Assembly: GCF_036203305.1 (NCBI RefSeq)
Contig: NZ_CP108132.1
Span: 196,074 to 260,073, forward strand
From: Streptomyces sp. NBC_00190
Lineage (GTDB): Bacteria; Actinomycetota; Actinomycetes; Streptomycetales; Streptomycetaceae
DNA length: 64,000 nucleotides
Reading direction: 5' to 3'
A model generated the notes under the pieces. The model was not told where the DNA came from. It saw nothing but the letters and a program-made list of their open reading frames with translations, and made no database searches. Position 1 is the stretch's first letter. The number at the start of each line of letters is the position of its first letter. The translations under genes and the position numbers were made by a program. Below are positions 31,154 through 39,071 of the stretch, one piece after another.

Positions 31154-31828
31154 TCAGACCTGTGCCCGGCGCGGCAGCAGCACGAGCGCCTCGGCGACGC
31201 TGAGCCGTCCGTCGCGCAGGGCGTCCAGCAGCAGTTCGAGTTCCCGTACGGCCGGGGGCGTGGCCCGTGCCCCGCTGCGCCGGGCGACGTACGCCGCGAG
31301 CGCGTCCAGGTTCGGGTACTCGTGCAGGACGACGGCGCGTTCGTCCAGGCCGAAGATGCGGTTGACGACCGCGACGAACTCCGCCCCGAGGAGCGAGTCC
31401 ACCCCGAGCGTCGCGAAGGGGGCGGCCGTGTCGAGGGCCCAGCTGTCACAGCACAGGATCGCGGTGAGCTGTTCGCGCAGCACCTCGACGATCTCCCCGG
31501 CGGGGACGGCGGTGGGGACGGCGACGGGGACGGGGGCCGGGGCGGTCGTTTCGCGTCCGTGCCCAGGTTCCGTGGCTCCGGCCGCCGCGGCCGCCCGTGC
31601 GACCTCCCGGGCGAAGGCCGCCGGGGTGGGGTGGTCGTAGAGGTCGGTGGCGGGCACCCGAATCCCGTAGCGGGCGCTGACCACGGCCACGAACTCCGTG
31701 GTCAGCAGCGAGTCGAGGCCGAGGAACTGGAAGGTCTGCTCGGGGTCGATCCGCTCCGGGTCGACCCGCAGCACGTCGCCGAGCACCCCGATGAGGTCGG
31801 ACAACACCTCGGCGCGATCGTTCGTCAT
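31154..31828 (-). CDS. tandem acyl carrier protein (two ACP domains) with C-terminal docking-like helix
   Basis: 224 aa. ACP1 has FLGLDSLLTTEF (Ser40) and ACP2 has TLGVDSLLGAEF (Ser145), both intact phosphopantetheine sites, joined by a Pro/Ala/Val linker (about 88-110). The C-terminal tail, residues 199-218, reads LLLDALRDGRLSVAEALVLL. It matches in pattern the N-terminal helix of the KS-like protein encoded next (ILTRFKDGTLDRRQAVALL), suggesting paired docking. The sequence is closer to type I or NRPS carriers than to the type II ACP at 16836. Substrate unknown. Confidence 0.87.
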   Translation of the reverse strand: MTNDRAEVLSDLIGVLGDVLRVDPERIDPEQTFQFLGLDSLLTTEFVAVVSARYGIRVPATDLYDHPTPAAFAREVARAAAAAGATEPGHGRETTAPAPVPVAVPTAVPAGEIVEVLREQLTAILCCDSWALDTAAPFATLGVDSLLGAEFVAVVNRIFGLDERAVVLHEYPNLDALAAYVARRSGARATPPAVRELELLLDALRDGRLSVAEALVLLPRRAQV

Positions 31829-31860
31829 CGGTGGCTCCTCCGAACCGTCGGTGGCGCGGG

Positions 31861-32520
31861 TCAGACGGCGCTGGCCGAGAACTCGCGCGGGTACGCGGTG
31901 TCCGGCGCCGCCGTCCGGAAGTCCTTCGCCCTGCCCTCGGGGACGAGGACCGGCAGGAGCATCGACCACAGCGCGGCCACCCTGCGCCGCAGTTCCGCGG
32001 AGGGCATCCCGGTGCCCGCCATCACCTCGATCCCGCATGCGGCCGCGGCGACGAGCGACTCGACGCTCTCCCAGGAGCTCCCCTCGCGCAGTTCGCCCGA
32101 GTCCCGGGCCTGGCGCAGCAGACCGCAGACCGCCGCGACCCAGACGCGGTGGAAGTCGGTGACGGGCGGCTGCGTGCCCGTGCACTCCTTGGTGATCCGG
32201 AAGCTGGCGGGGACCGCCGGCTCCTCGTGCAGGGCTCGGGCCAGCCAGTGCGTCGTGTCGACCAGCGCCTGCAAGGGGGAGAGCCCGGATTCGCGCAGCG
32301 TGCGCATGTGCGCGTGGAGCAGGGCGCAGCCGCATTGCTGGACGGCATCGGCGAGTTCGTCCTTGGAGGCGAAGTGGAAGTACAGCGCCCCCTTGGTCAC
32401 GCCGGCCGACGCGGCGATCCCGCTGAGCGTCGCGTTCGCGTAGCCGTTGCGGTTGAACAAGTCGGCCCCGGCGTGGACGAGCTTGCGGCGGGTCCGCTCC
32501 GACCTCTCCTGCACCGCCAT
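31861..32520 (-). CDS. TetR-family regulator, GBL-receptor-like
   Basis: 219 aa from ATG 32520 (MAVQERSERTRRKLVHAGADLF); the frame is open to an ATG at 32586, directly after the SARP 2 stop, and that longer form is possible by coupling. The HTH is TLSGIAASAGVTKGALYFHF, like ArpA-type receptors. The ligand domain (CGIEVMAGTGMPSAELRRRV) departs from true GBL receptors, so it may be a pseudo-receptor. It lies between SARP 2 and the tandem ACP gene on the same strand. Confidence 0.82.
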   Translation of the reverse strand: MAVQERSERTRRKLVHAGADLFNRNGYANATLSGIAASAGVTKGALYFHFASKDELADAVQQCGCALLHAHMRTLRESGLSPLQALVDTTHWLARALHEEPAVPASFRITKECTGTQPPVTDFHRVWVAAVCGLLRQARDSGELREGSSWESVESLVAAAACGIEVMAGTGMPSAELRRRVAALWSMLLPVLVPEGRAKDFRTAAPDTAYPREFSASAV

Positions 32521-32587
32521 GCCTCCTCGGCCCGTTGCCCGGCCCCGCGGCCGGCGCGTGGTCTGGGTCGTCGTGAGAGCACCCATG

Positions 32588-33454
32588 TCAGCCCACGCGC
32601 ACGAGACGCTCGCCGTTGGCCTCCGGCGCCTCCAACGGGCTCTCGGGGCCTGCCATCAGAATGGACCGCTGCAGCCGGCGCAGTGCGGCCGACGGCTCCA
32701 GGCCCAGTTCCCGTACGAGCGTGGCGCGCAGCCGCTGGTAGACGTCGAGGGCCTCGCTGCGGCGGCCGGAGCGGTGCAGCGCGAGCATGAACTGGCCGTG
32801 CAGGTTCTCGTGGGTGCGGTACCGGCTCGCGAGCACGGTCAGTTCGGCGAGCAGCTCACGGTGTCGGCCGAGCCGCAGGTCTGCCTCGATGCGCTGGTCG
32901 AGCGCGCACAGCCGGGTCTCCTCCAGCCGCCTGGTCTCCATGTCCAGCTGGATGCCGCCGTGCACGTCGGCGAAGGCGGGGCCGGACCACAGCGACAGGG
33001 CGTCGCGCAGCTGGCGGGCCGCGCCCGGGAAGTCGCCCGCGTCCATCGCCCGGTAGCCCATGCCGGAGAGCCGCTCGAACTCGCGGACGTCACTGACGCC
33101 GCCGCCGCTGTCGAGCAGGTAGCCGCCCGGCAGCGTGACCAGCACGTCCTTGGCGGTGCGCCGGCCGCGTCCGGCGCCGGGGGTCCCGTTCTCGGATCCG
33201 GTGTCGGCGCGGGCGCCCTGTTCCAGGGCGTTCGCGATCAGGGCGCGCAGCTGCAGTACGTAGGTCTGGAGCGTGGTGCGCGCGCTGCGGGGCGGTGCGC
33301 CGGCCCACAGTTCCTCGATGAGGGCGGACACGGGCACCACCTGGTCCGCGTGAAGGGCCAGCAGCGCCAGGACCTGGCGCGGCTTGGGAGCGGTGGGTGT
33401 GATGGATATTCCGTTCTCACGCACCGCCAGTGCGCCCAGTACATCGATGTCCAC
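32588..33454 (-). CDS. SARP-family pathway activator 2
   Basis: 288 aa. Same build as SARP 1: DNA-binding part KPRQVLALLALHADQVVPVSALIEELWAG, ARTTLQTYVLQLR, and activation domain LRATLVRELGLEPSAALRRLQ. A 25-residue insert (GARADTGSENGTPGAGRGRR) enlarges the loop between them. Two ARE-like sites at 33514-33558 lie just upstream, placing this gene under direct GBL-receptor control, so it is the likely hub between the signal and the biosynthetic genes. Confidence 0.93.
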   Translation of the reverse strand: MDIDVLGALAVRENGISITPTAPKPRQVLALLALHADQVVPVSALIEELWAGAPPRSARTTLQTYVLQLRALIANALEQGARADTGSENGTPGAGRGRRTAKDVLVTLPGGYLLDSGGGVSDVREFERLSGMGYRAMDAGDFPGAARQLRDALSLWSGPAFADVHGGIQLDMETRRLEETRLCALDQRIEADLRLGRHRELLAELTVLASRYRTHENLHGQFMLALHRSGRRSEALDVYQRLRATLVRELGLEPSAALRRLQRSILMAGPESPLEAPEANGERLVRVG

Positions 33455-33513
33455 GCCGTACTCCCCTGCCTGGTCGGTGGGTTGAGGGATCGACTCTCGC
33501 CGCAGTCAGTAAA

Positions 33514-33558
33514 AAACAGGACCGACGGTTTGTCAACATCAAACCGGTTGCGCTGTTT
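33514..33558. promoter_or_regulatory. two ARE-like receptor sites upstream of SARP 2
   Basis: Site 1 (33514-33533) is AAACAGGACCGACGGTTTGT, with the ACC...GGT core and outer ACA...TGT arms of GBL-receptor autoregulatory elements. Site 2 (33535-33558) has AACA, a central AAACCGG and GTTT. They lie 60-100 bp before the SARP 2 start. The remaining gap to 33730 also holds a weaker site at about 33713-33735 (AGAGACCATCCGGTCCGC). Confidence 0.7.
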
Positions 33559-33730
33559 CACTGTTCGAGAGGATGGGCACCCGTCGGCAGACGTCGCTTC
33601 AGATCGGCTCTGACCTGCGCATTCATCGGCATTCCGGGGCGCCGGGGAAGTGGTCCTCAATGTGCCAGGCATCCCTCGCGCCGACCTCAAGGCCGCGCGG
33701 ACTCCCCTAAAAAGAGACCATCCGGTCCGC

Positions 33731-34387
33731 TTATTGATGGTCGTCGGCTGCCTGCGGCTCGGCCACCGGTCCCGTGCCGGATCCCTCGGCCACCAGCACT
33801 GCGAGTACGTGCTGTGCGGCGAGCCTCGGCAGCAGCAGCGCCCAGAAGCGGGTGAGCGACCTGTGCGACACCCAGTCGGGCTCGCCGGCGCCCAGCACCT
33901 CGAAGCCCACGGTCGCCGCCACGACGGCCAGTGCCCCGTCCTCGGGTGACACCCCGTCGGCCAGCTGCCTGTCCCGCTCCGCGGCGCGGAACACGTCCTG
34001 CACCCACCCCTGCCAGATCCGCCGCAGATCGCAGCCGGTGTCGCGGCGCCAGTCCGCACACAGACCGAACCCGGCCCGCACGACGACGTCGTGCGCCAGC
34101 AGCGCCGCCAGCCTGTGCGCCCCGTCGATGAGCAGTTGCAGGGCGCCGCCGGAACGGCCCGGCACGGCCGCGGTGATCCGCCGTACGGCTTCCACCGCGC
34201 GGCCCTCGACGGCCTCGGCCAGCTCCGTCTTGCTGCCGAAGTGGAAGTGCAGCCCTCCCGCGCTGACCCCCGCCTTCCGGCTGATGGTCGCGATGGAGGC
34301 GGTGACGAAGCCCTCCTCCGCGAAGATCTCGGCAGCGGCGCGGATCAGGGCTTCACGCGTGCGGGCGGCACGTTCCTGCTTGACCAT
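33731..34387 (-). CDS. TetR-family regulator, likely pseudo-GBL receptor
   Basis: 218 aa. N-terminal HTH SIATISRKAGVSAGGLHFHFGSK is of the ArpA type. The C-terminal domain (VVAATVGFEVLGAGEPDW) differs from the conserved TGAQ/TGIQ...REDL block of true receptors at 34497 and 55734, so it may sense another ligand such as the pathway product. It starts at ATG 34387, 11 bp from a perfect ARE-like palindrome, which implies auto- or cross-regulation. Confidence 0.85.
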   Translation of the reverse strand: MVKQERAARTREALIRAAAEIFAEEGFVTASIATISRKAGVSAGGLHFHFGSKTELAEAVEGRAVEAVRRITAAVPGRSGGALQLLIDGAHRLAALLAHDVVVRAGFGLCADWRRDTGCDLRRIWQGWVQDVFRAAERDRQLADGVSPEDGALAVVAATVGFEVLGAGEPDWVSHRSLTRFWALLLPRLAAQHVLAVLVAEGSGTGPVAEPQAADDHQ

Positions 34388-34397
34388 GAGTTCTCCA

Positions 34398-34417
34398 CAA
34401 ACCGCTGACGCGGTTTG
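34398..34417. promoter_or_regulatory. perfect ARE-like palindrome
   Basis: CAAACCGC-TGAC-GCGGTTTG: two perfect 8-bp arms and a 4-bp spacer, 11 bp upstream of the TetR start at 34387. It matches the layout of GBL-receptor operators and is the most symmetrical one in the window. Confidence 0.75.
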
Positions 34418-34496
34418 CCCAGGGGATGACAGAGTTCGCGATCATGGTCGGCGAGAGCACTGAAGGATCACTCGAAGACCACTCGTGCGAGCTGTG

Positions 34497-35168
34497 TCAG
34501 GGGAGGGCCGGCTCCCGCGGCTCCGCGGACTCCAGCGCCTCGATCTCCGCCACGACCCGGGCGCCGCGGTCCGCGGCCATGTCGAGGCGGGCCAGCACGG
34601 CGGGCGTCGCAATGCTGGGGTAAAGGTGCTGGTAGACACCCGAGATGCGGTACTCGATGTCCTCGCGGTCGGTGAGGGTTTGCGAGTAGATCTGCGCCCC
34701 GGTCCAGCAGGCCGAGATGATCCAAGCCGTCTCCGCCGGGTCCACGTGCGGCAGCAGTTCACCCTGCGCCTTGGCCTGGGCGAGGCGTTCCTCGGTGAAC
34801 TGGATCCATCCGGGCACCGACCCGCCGCCGAAGATCTCGCGCATGTCCGGTCCCAGCGAGAGCCGGGCACCGGCGCTGAGCATGGGCTGGTACTTCATCC
34901 GGTGCGCGAGGACCAGGGCGACGTCGAACAGCTCCTGCAGCTTGCTCTCGCGGGGCGGCACTCCGCCCTCGGCGAACTGCTCGTCCAGTACACCCTGGGC
35001 CAGCTCCTGCTTCGACGAGAAGTGGAAGTACAGCGCGCCCTTGGTGACACCCGCCCTGGACAGGATGTCCGCGATCGTCGCGGCCTCGTATCCACGTTCG
35101 TCGAAGACCGCCGCGGCCGCTTCCAAGATCGCGCGACGCGTACGTACCGCACGCTCCTGCCGTGCCAC
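34497..35168 (-). CDS. gamma-butyrolactone receptor (ArpA/ScbR-type TetR)
   Basis: 223 aa from GTG 35168 (ARQERAVRTRRAILEAAAAVF), with GGAGG 5 nt upstream; the open frame to 35228 is not needed. HTH TIADILSRAGVTKGALYFHFSSKQELAQ and ligand-domain features MLSAGARLSLGPDM and CWTGAQIYSQTLTDREDIEYRI match true GBL receptors. It would repress ARE-bearing promoters until the AfsA-derived signal accumulates. It carries its own ARE-like site at 35227-35259 and lies 1.8 kb from afsA. Confidence 0.9.
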   Translation of the reverse strand: MARQERAVRTRRAILEAAAAVFDERGYEAATIADILSRAGVTKGALYFHFSSKQELAQGVLDEQFAEGGVPPRESKLQELFDVALVLAHRMKYQPMLSAGARLSLGPDMREIFGGGSVPGWIQFTEERLAQAKAQGELLPHVDPAETAWIISACWTGAQIYSQTLTDREDIEYRISGVYQHLYPSIATPAVLARLDMAADRGARVVAEIEALESAEPREPALP

Positions 35169-35226
35169 AGTGCCTCCGAATGTCCGTGCGTCCCTGCGGA
35201 ACGGTCCCGTACAGGATCCATCTCCC

Positions 35227-35259
35227 ATATAAAACCAACCAGAAGGTCCTTACTTTATC
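35227..35259. promoter_or_regulatory. ARE-like site upstream of the GBL receptor gene
   Basis: ATAAAACCAACC followed by AGAAGG and TCCTTACTTTAT: outer ATAAA...TTTAT arms and an ACC...GGT core. It lies about 60 bp before the receptor GTG. Its reverse reading shares AAAGTA and CTGGTT with the site at 55638-55664, upstream of the other receptor-like gene. Confidence 0.6.
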
Positions 35260-35269
35260 AAGCACAAAG

Positions 35270-36532
35270 TCACGAGTGTTGGACCTCGGATTCCTGTACA
35301 GTGTCCGGCCCGAGCCGTACGGGCAGTTCCCGAAGTCCGTTCGAGATGAACGACTCCACGCGCCCCAGCCCCTGCGGCGGGACGGCGAGGGACATCCCGG
35401 GAAAGCGGCCGAAGAGAGCGGAAACGGCCACCGCTGCCTCCAGTCGGGACAGCGTCGCGCCCATGCAGTAGTGGGGCCCGAACCCGAACGCCATGTGGTC
35501 GCTGCGGGTGGCCCGGGTGATGTCGAAGTCGTCCGCGTCGGCGCCGTGGACCTGCGGGTCACGCCCGGCCGAGGCCAGGGAGACGATGATCGGGTCGCCC
35601 TTGGGGATCACCGTTCCCTCGACGTCGATGTCCTCGACGGCGTACCGCAGGATGGCGTTGGCGGCGGGCGGCTGCCTGCGCAGCGTCTCCTCGACCGCGT
35701 CCTCCCACGAGGCCAGTCCCGACCGGATCAGTTCCAGCTGGGACGGGTGCGCCAGCAGTTCGTGCACCGCGCTGGAGATCAGGTTCACCGAGGTCTCGTA
35801 GCCCGCGGTGAAGAGCAGGATCAGGTTGTCGACGAGCTCCTTCTCCGTCAGCTGGGCGCCGTCCTCGTCGTCCCGGGCGGCGATCAGACCGCTGGTCAGG
35901 TCTTCCGCGGGGTGGGCGCGCTTGTGGGAGACCAGCTCGCCCATGGTCTCGTAGAGGTCGACCCCGTTGCGGTGCGCGTCCTCGGCCGATATCGCGGTGT
36001 CGAAGAAGCCACTGATGATCTTGTAGAGCCTGGCCCGCGCCCACTCGGGGATGCCGAAGAGCTCGAACATGATGCGCGTGGGGACCTCGTGCGCGAAGTG
36101 GGCCCGCAGGTCGACCGGCTCGTCCCCGGACCGTCGGGCGAGTTCGTCCAGGACCTCGGCGACGACCTCGTCGATCCGCGGGCGCATCGCGGCGACCCGG
36201 CGCAGCGTGAACGCCTTCAGCGCCATCCGGCGCAGCCGGGTGTGCTCGGCTCCGTGCGCGGTGATCATGTTCTGCACCGACACCCAGATCGCCAGCGGCC
36301 ACTCGGGGCCGACCTCTCCGCTGATCCAGGCGGGCCAGTGCCGGTAGGCGTCCTTCGAGACGCGCGGATCGGCGAGCAGTTTCCTGAGCGCGTGGTGGCC
36401 GGCCACGGCCCACCCCTGCACCCCGCCGGGAAGGGTCACCCTGACCGCCGGACCCAACTCCCGCAGCCGTGCGGCCTCGGCGTGGATGTCGCGGCCCGAC
36501 GGGTCGATGGCGAAAGGGCATTGACGAAGCAT
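35270..36532 (-). CDS. cytochrome P450
   Basis: 420 aa soluble bacterial P450. The I-helix is LLFTAGYETSVNL (usual GHET is GYET), ExxR is in EETLRR (282-285) and the heme loop is FGFGPHYCMG with Cys356. Start at ATG 36532 has AGGAGG 7 nt upstream. Located beside the GBL genes behind an ARE-like site, it could oxidise the signalling molecule, as P450s do for some butenolides and GBLs, or the polyketide. No ferredoxin gene is seen nearby. The His-to-Tyr change in the I-helix may affect oxygen activation. Confidence 0.93.
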   Translation of the reverse strand: MLRQCPFAIDPSGRDIHAEAARLRELGPAVRVTLPGGVQGWAVAGHHALRKLLADPRVSKDAYRHWPAWISGEVGPEWPLAIWVSVQNMITAHGAEHTRLRRMALKAFTLRRVAAMRPRIDEVVAEVLDELARRSGDEPVDLRAHFAHEVPTRIMFELFGIPEWARARLYKIISGFFDTAISAEDAHRNGVDLYETMGELVSHKRAHPAEDLTSGLIAARDDEDGAQLTEKELVDNLILLFTAGYETSVNLISSAVHELLAHPSQLELIRSGLASWEDAVEETLRRQPPAANAILRYAVEDIDVEGTVIPKGDPIIVSLASAGRDPQVHGADADDFDITRATRSDHMAFGFGPHYCMGATLSRLEAAVAVSALFGRFPGMSLAVPPQGLGRVESFISNGLRELPVRLGPDTVQESEVQHS

Positions 36533-36589
36533 TGCGGTGCCTCCTGGGGTCGGCGGTCCGGGAGTCGAGTGGCCTCGACTCCGCATTTT

Positions 36590-36612
36590 CAAAACCGCCC
36601 GTCCGGTTCGTA
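36590..36612. promoter_or_regulatory. ARE-like site upstream of the P450
   Basis: CAAAACCGCCCGTCCGGTTCG carries an AAACCG...CGGTT inverted core, about 58 bp upstream of the P450 start. In the rest of the 461-bp gap between P450 and afsA (36533-36993) only a second, weaker site at 36916-36948 was seen. Confidence 0.65.
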
Positions 36613-36915
36613 TACACCCGGTGGCGGGCCCAAGTGTGGCACCTCCACGACCACACCGCCAAGCGGGCTCCCTGCAGGCCGCGAGCCCCGCCGAGAGGGG
36701 TACCGAAAGCAGCCGACGGCGCAATCCCTCCCCTGCGACACGCTCGCCTTCCGACCGGAATACCAGTTCCCACTTGGGGTGGAGCCAGCGATCTCCACGC
36801 AGCGTGATCCGACGGTGACTTCCCTGGTGGGGGCTGGATCGGGGCGATCGGTACACCCCTGTTCCACCCCTAACCGGGGTGACGTGTGCGACGGACGATC
36901 CCAAGTACCACCTTG

Positions 36916-36948
36916 CAAACAAAACCGGAGAGTACGTATCTTGCGTTT
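36916..36948. promoter_or_regulatory. weak ARE-like site upstream of afsA
   Basis: CAAACAAAACCGG on the left and GCGTTTG on the right, with CAAAC/GTTTG as outer arms, about 46 bp before the afsA start. Symmetry is poorer than in the other sites. Confidence 0.45.
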
Positions 36949-36993
36949 GGGAGTGCTCATCCCATCCGTCAACCCGGCTCTGTGGAGAGGTCC

Positions 36994-37998
36994 ATGACCC
37001 TGCTGACGTTCCAGAAGAACGCCCCCGTGCTGGCCGACCAGACCGCCGGAGCACCATGGACGCGCTGTAACGAACTTCCCCAACTGACCACCACCGTCCC
37101 GAGGGAGTACGTGCACCGCAGCTCCCTCGCGGAGGTCTTCCTGACCGGCTGCACGAAGATCGACGACAACGTCTTCTCGCTCACCGGCCAGTGGCCCCGT
37201 GCCCACACGTTCTTCACCAGCGCCGACGGCACCAGCCACGACCCGGTCCAGGCCGGGGAAACGATCCGCCAGGTCGGCCTCTTCCTCTGCCACGCGGAGT
37301 ACGGGGTCCCGCTGGGGCACAACGTGCTGCTGTGGACCCTCGGCTTCGAGTCCGACCTCTCCCAGCTGCACATCGGCTCCAGCCCCACCGAACTCGAACT
37401 CATCGCGACCTGCACGGACTTCGCCTGGAAGGGCAACAGGTTCTCCGGCTTCCTGCGCGTGACCATCCGCCGCAACGGCGAGGTCGCCGCCTCGGGGACG
37501 GCGCTCTTCAGCTGCGTCCCCCCGGCGGTGTACCGCAGGGTCCGCGGTGAGCGCGGCCCCGGCGCCCTGCTCGAACCGCTGGCCCGCGAGACCCCGGTCC
37601 CCGCGGCGACCGCAGGACGGCTGCTGCCGTTCGACGTCGTGCTCGCCCCGTCGGACCGGCCGGACCGCTGGCTGCTGAACCCCGACCTGGGCCACCCGAT
37701 CCTCTTCGAGCACGCCAATGACCACCACCCGGGCATGGTCCTGGTCGAAGCCGCCCGCCAGGCCGCCTACAGCCTGCTGCCCGACGCCGCCTTCACCCCG
37801 TCGGGCATCGAGACCGCGTTCCACAGCTACGCCGAACTCGACGCCCCCTGCTGGATCGACGCCCGGGAGATCCCGGCCGCCGAAGGTTCCGGGGTCCGCA
37901 TGGTGGAGGTGACCGGCCACCAGGACGGCCGCAAGATATTCGCGGCGACCGTCACGGGCACCGTCGGTGCGGAGCACGGCGGCCGACGCCGGGTGTGA
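36994..37998 (+). CDS. AfsA-family gamma-butyrolactone synthase
   Basis: 334 aa with two hot-dog AfsA repeats. The first contains VPREYVHRSSLAEVFLTGC and the second LGHPILFEHANDHHPGMVLVEAARQA. AfsA proteins join a beta-keto acyl chain to dihydroxyacetone phosphate, the first step to GBL-type autoregulators. ATG at 36994 follows GAGAGG; the frame is open to 36886, but homology begins here. It is divergent from the P450 and convergent with the reductase-like gene. The receptor nearby completes a signal circuit. Confidence 0.93.
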   Translation: MTLLTFQKNAPVLADQTAGAPWTRCNELPQLTTTVPREYVHRSSLAEVFLTGCTKIDDNVFSLTGQWPRAHTFFTSADGTSHDPVQAGETIRQVGLFLCHAEYGVPLGHNVLLWTLGFESDLSQLHIGSSPTELELIATCTDFAWKGNRFSGFLRVTIRRNGEVAASGTALFSCVPPAVYRRVRGERGPGALLEPLARETPVPAATAGRLLPFDVVLAPSDRPDRWLLNPDLGHPILFEHANDHHPGMVLVEAARQAAYSLLPDAAFTPSGIETAFHSYAELDAPCWIDAREIPAAEGSGVRMVEVTGHQDGRKIFAATVTGTVGAEHGGRRRV

Positions 37999-38025
37999 CA
38001 CCGCGCCGGCCCTTGCCGTCGGGCG

Positions 38026-38062
38026 CTGCTGAGCCGCTGTGCGGGGATCAGCGGCTCAGCAG
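38026..38062. terminator. bidirectional hairpin between afsA and the reductase-like gene
   Basis: CTGCTGAGCCGCTG (38026-38039) pairs with CAGCGGCTCAGCAG (38049-38062), a perfect 14-bp stem with a 9-nt loop. It lies between convergent genes and overlaps the 3' end of the minus-strand gene. Confidence 0.75.
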
Positions 38063-39004
38063 TGCCCGGTACCAGGGAGCGTGGCGCGCGAACGCCTCGG
38101 CGAAGACCGGCCCGGGTTCGGCCGGGACGAGGGACCACAGGCGCGTGCTGTCGTACCAGTGGTCCACGGCCAGCAGCGAGATGCGGCGTCGGGTGACCGG
38201 GTCGTCGGCCGCGCCGAGCAGTTCCAGCGCCTGAGCGACGGTGAGTTCCCCGCGCGGCGCCTCCAGCCCCAGCTCCCGGGTCACCGTCGTGACCAGCTCG
38301 CGCGCGGAGACCGGCTCCGGGTGGCTCGCGTGCAGCACCTGCCCGCCGACGGCGCCGACAGGCAGCCGGACGAGCGCCGCCAACGCCCCGGCCAGGGCGT
38401 CCACCGACACCAGGGAGATCCGCGCACGACCGCCGTCCAGCCAGTACGGCAGCTTGTCCAGCAGCTGGACCAGGGCCGGGATCATCCACGTGTCGCCGTC
38501 GCCGTAGATCAAGTGCGGACGCAGCACGGTCCCGCCCGCGGCGAGCACGAGCCGCTCCCCCTCCAGCCGGGTGACGCTGGTAGGCGACGTGGGCGCCTCG
38601 GTGAGCACGCCCTCGGCCTCGCCCCTGTGGGCGACGTCCTTGTAGACGGCGGCGGTGCCGAGCTGCACGACCCGCCCCACACCCGCCCGCCGGGCCTCGG
38701 CCAGCAGCGCCCGGGTGCCCTCGGCGTTGACCTCGCGGCACTCCTCCTCGGTGCCCCCGATCCGCGCCGCGAGATGCAGCACGGTCGTGACGCCGTCGCA
38801 GATCCCGCGCAGGGACGCGGGGTCGGTGAGGCTTCCCCCGGCGACCTCAGCGCCGGCCCACTCGGCGGGCGCCGACGTCCGGTGGGTCAGCAGCCGCAGC
38901 GACGCGGGGGACGCACCCCGCCGGGTCTCGGCCAGCAGCCGCTTCACGACGTGGGAGCCGACGAAGCCGGTGGCTCCGGTCACGAGTATCCGTTCGGTGG
39001 TCAA
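38048..39004 (-). CDS. NAD-dependent epimerase/dehydratase-like protein of the GBL locus
   Basis: 318 aa extended SDR: cofactor motif VTGATGFVGSHVVKRLL and VLHLAARIGG are intact. At the expected YxxxK position the sequence is PTSVTRLEGE, so Tyr and Lys are Thr and Arg. Similar genes sit beside afsA homologues and are thought to act in autoregulator synthesis. ATG at 39004 (MTTERILVTGATG) heads a single gene facing afsA. Catalysis by unusual residues or a non-catalytic role are both possible. Confidence 0.8.
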   Translation of the reverse strand: MTTERILVTGATGFVGSHVVKRLLAETRRGASPASLRLLTHRTSAPAEWAGAEVAGGSLTDPASLRGICDGVTTVLHLAARIGGTEEECREVNAEGTRALLAEARRAGVGRVVQLGTAAVYKDVAHRGEAEGVLTEAPTSPTSVTRLEGERLVLAAGGTVLRPHLIYGDGDTWMIPALVQLLDKLPYWLDGGRARISLVSVDALAGALAALVRLPVGAVGGQVLHASHPEPVSARELVTTVTRELGLEAPRGELTVAQALELLGAADDPVTRRRISLLAVDHWYDSTRLWSLVPAEPGPVFAEAFARHAPWYRALLSR

Positions 39005-39071
39005 CTACTGCCTCTCACCCGAGCCTTGCCAAAACGATCATGAGAAAACGGTGCTGATACTGTCGTACACC

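Noticed and set aside
33713..33735. Strong ARE downstream of the TetR at 33731
   Set aside because: The ACC...GGT core is present but symmetry is weak and it lies at the 3' end of the gene; kept only as a note under the SARP 2 sites.
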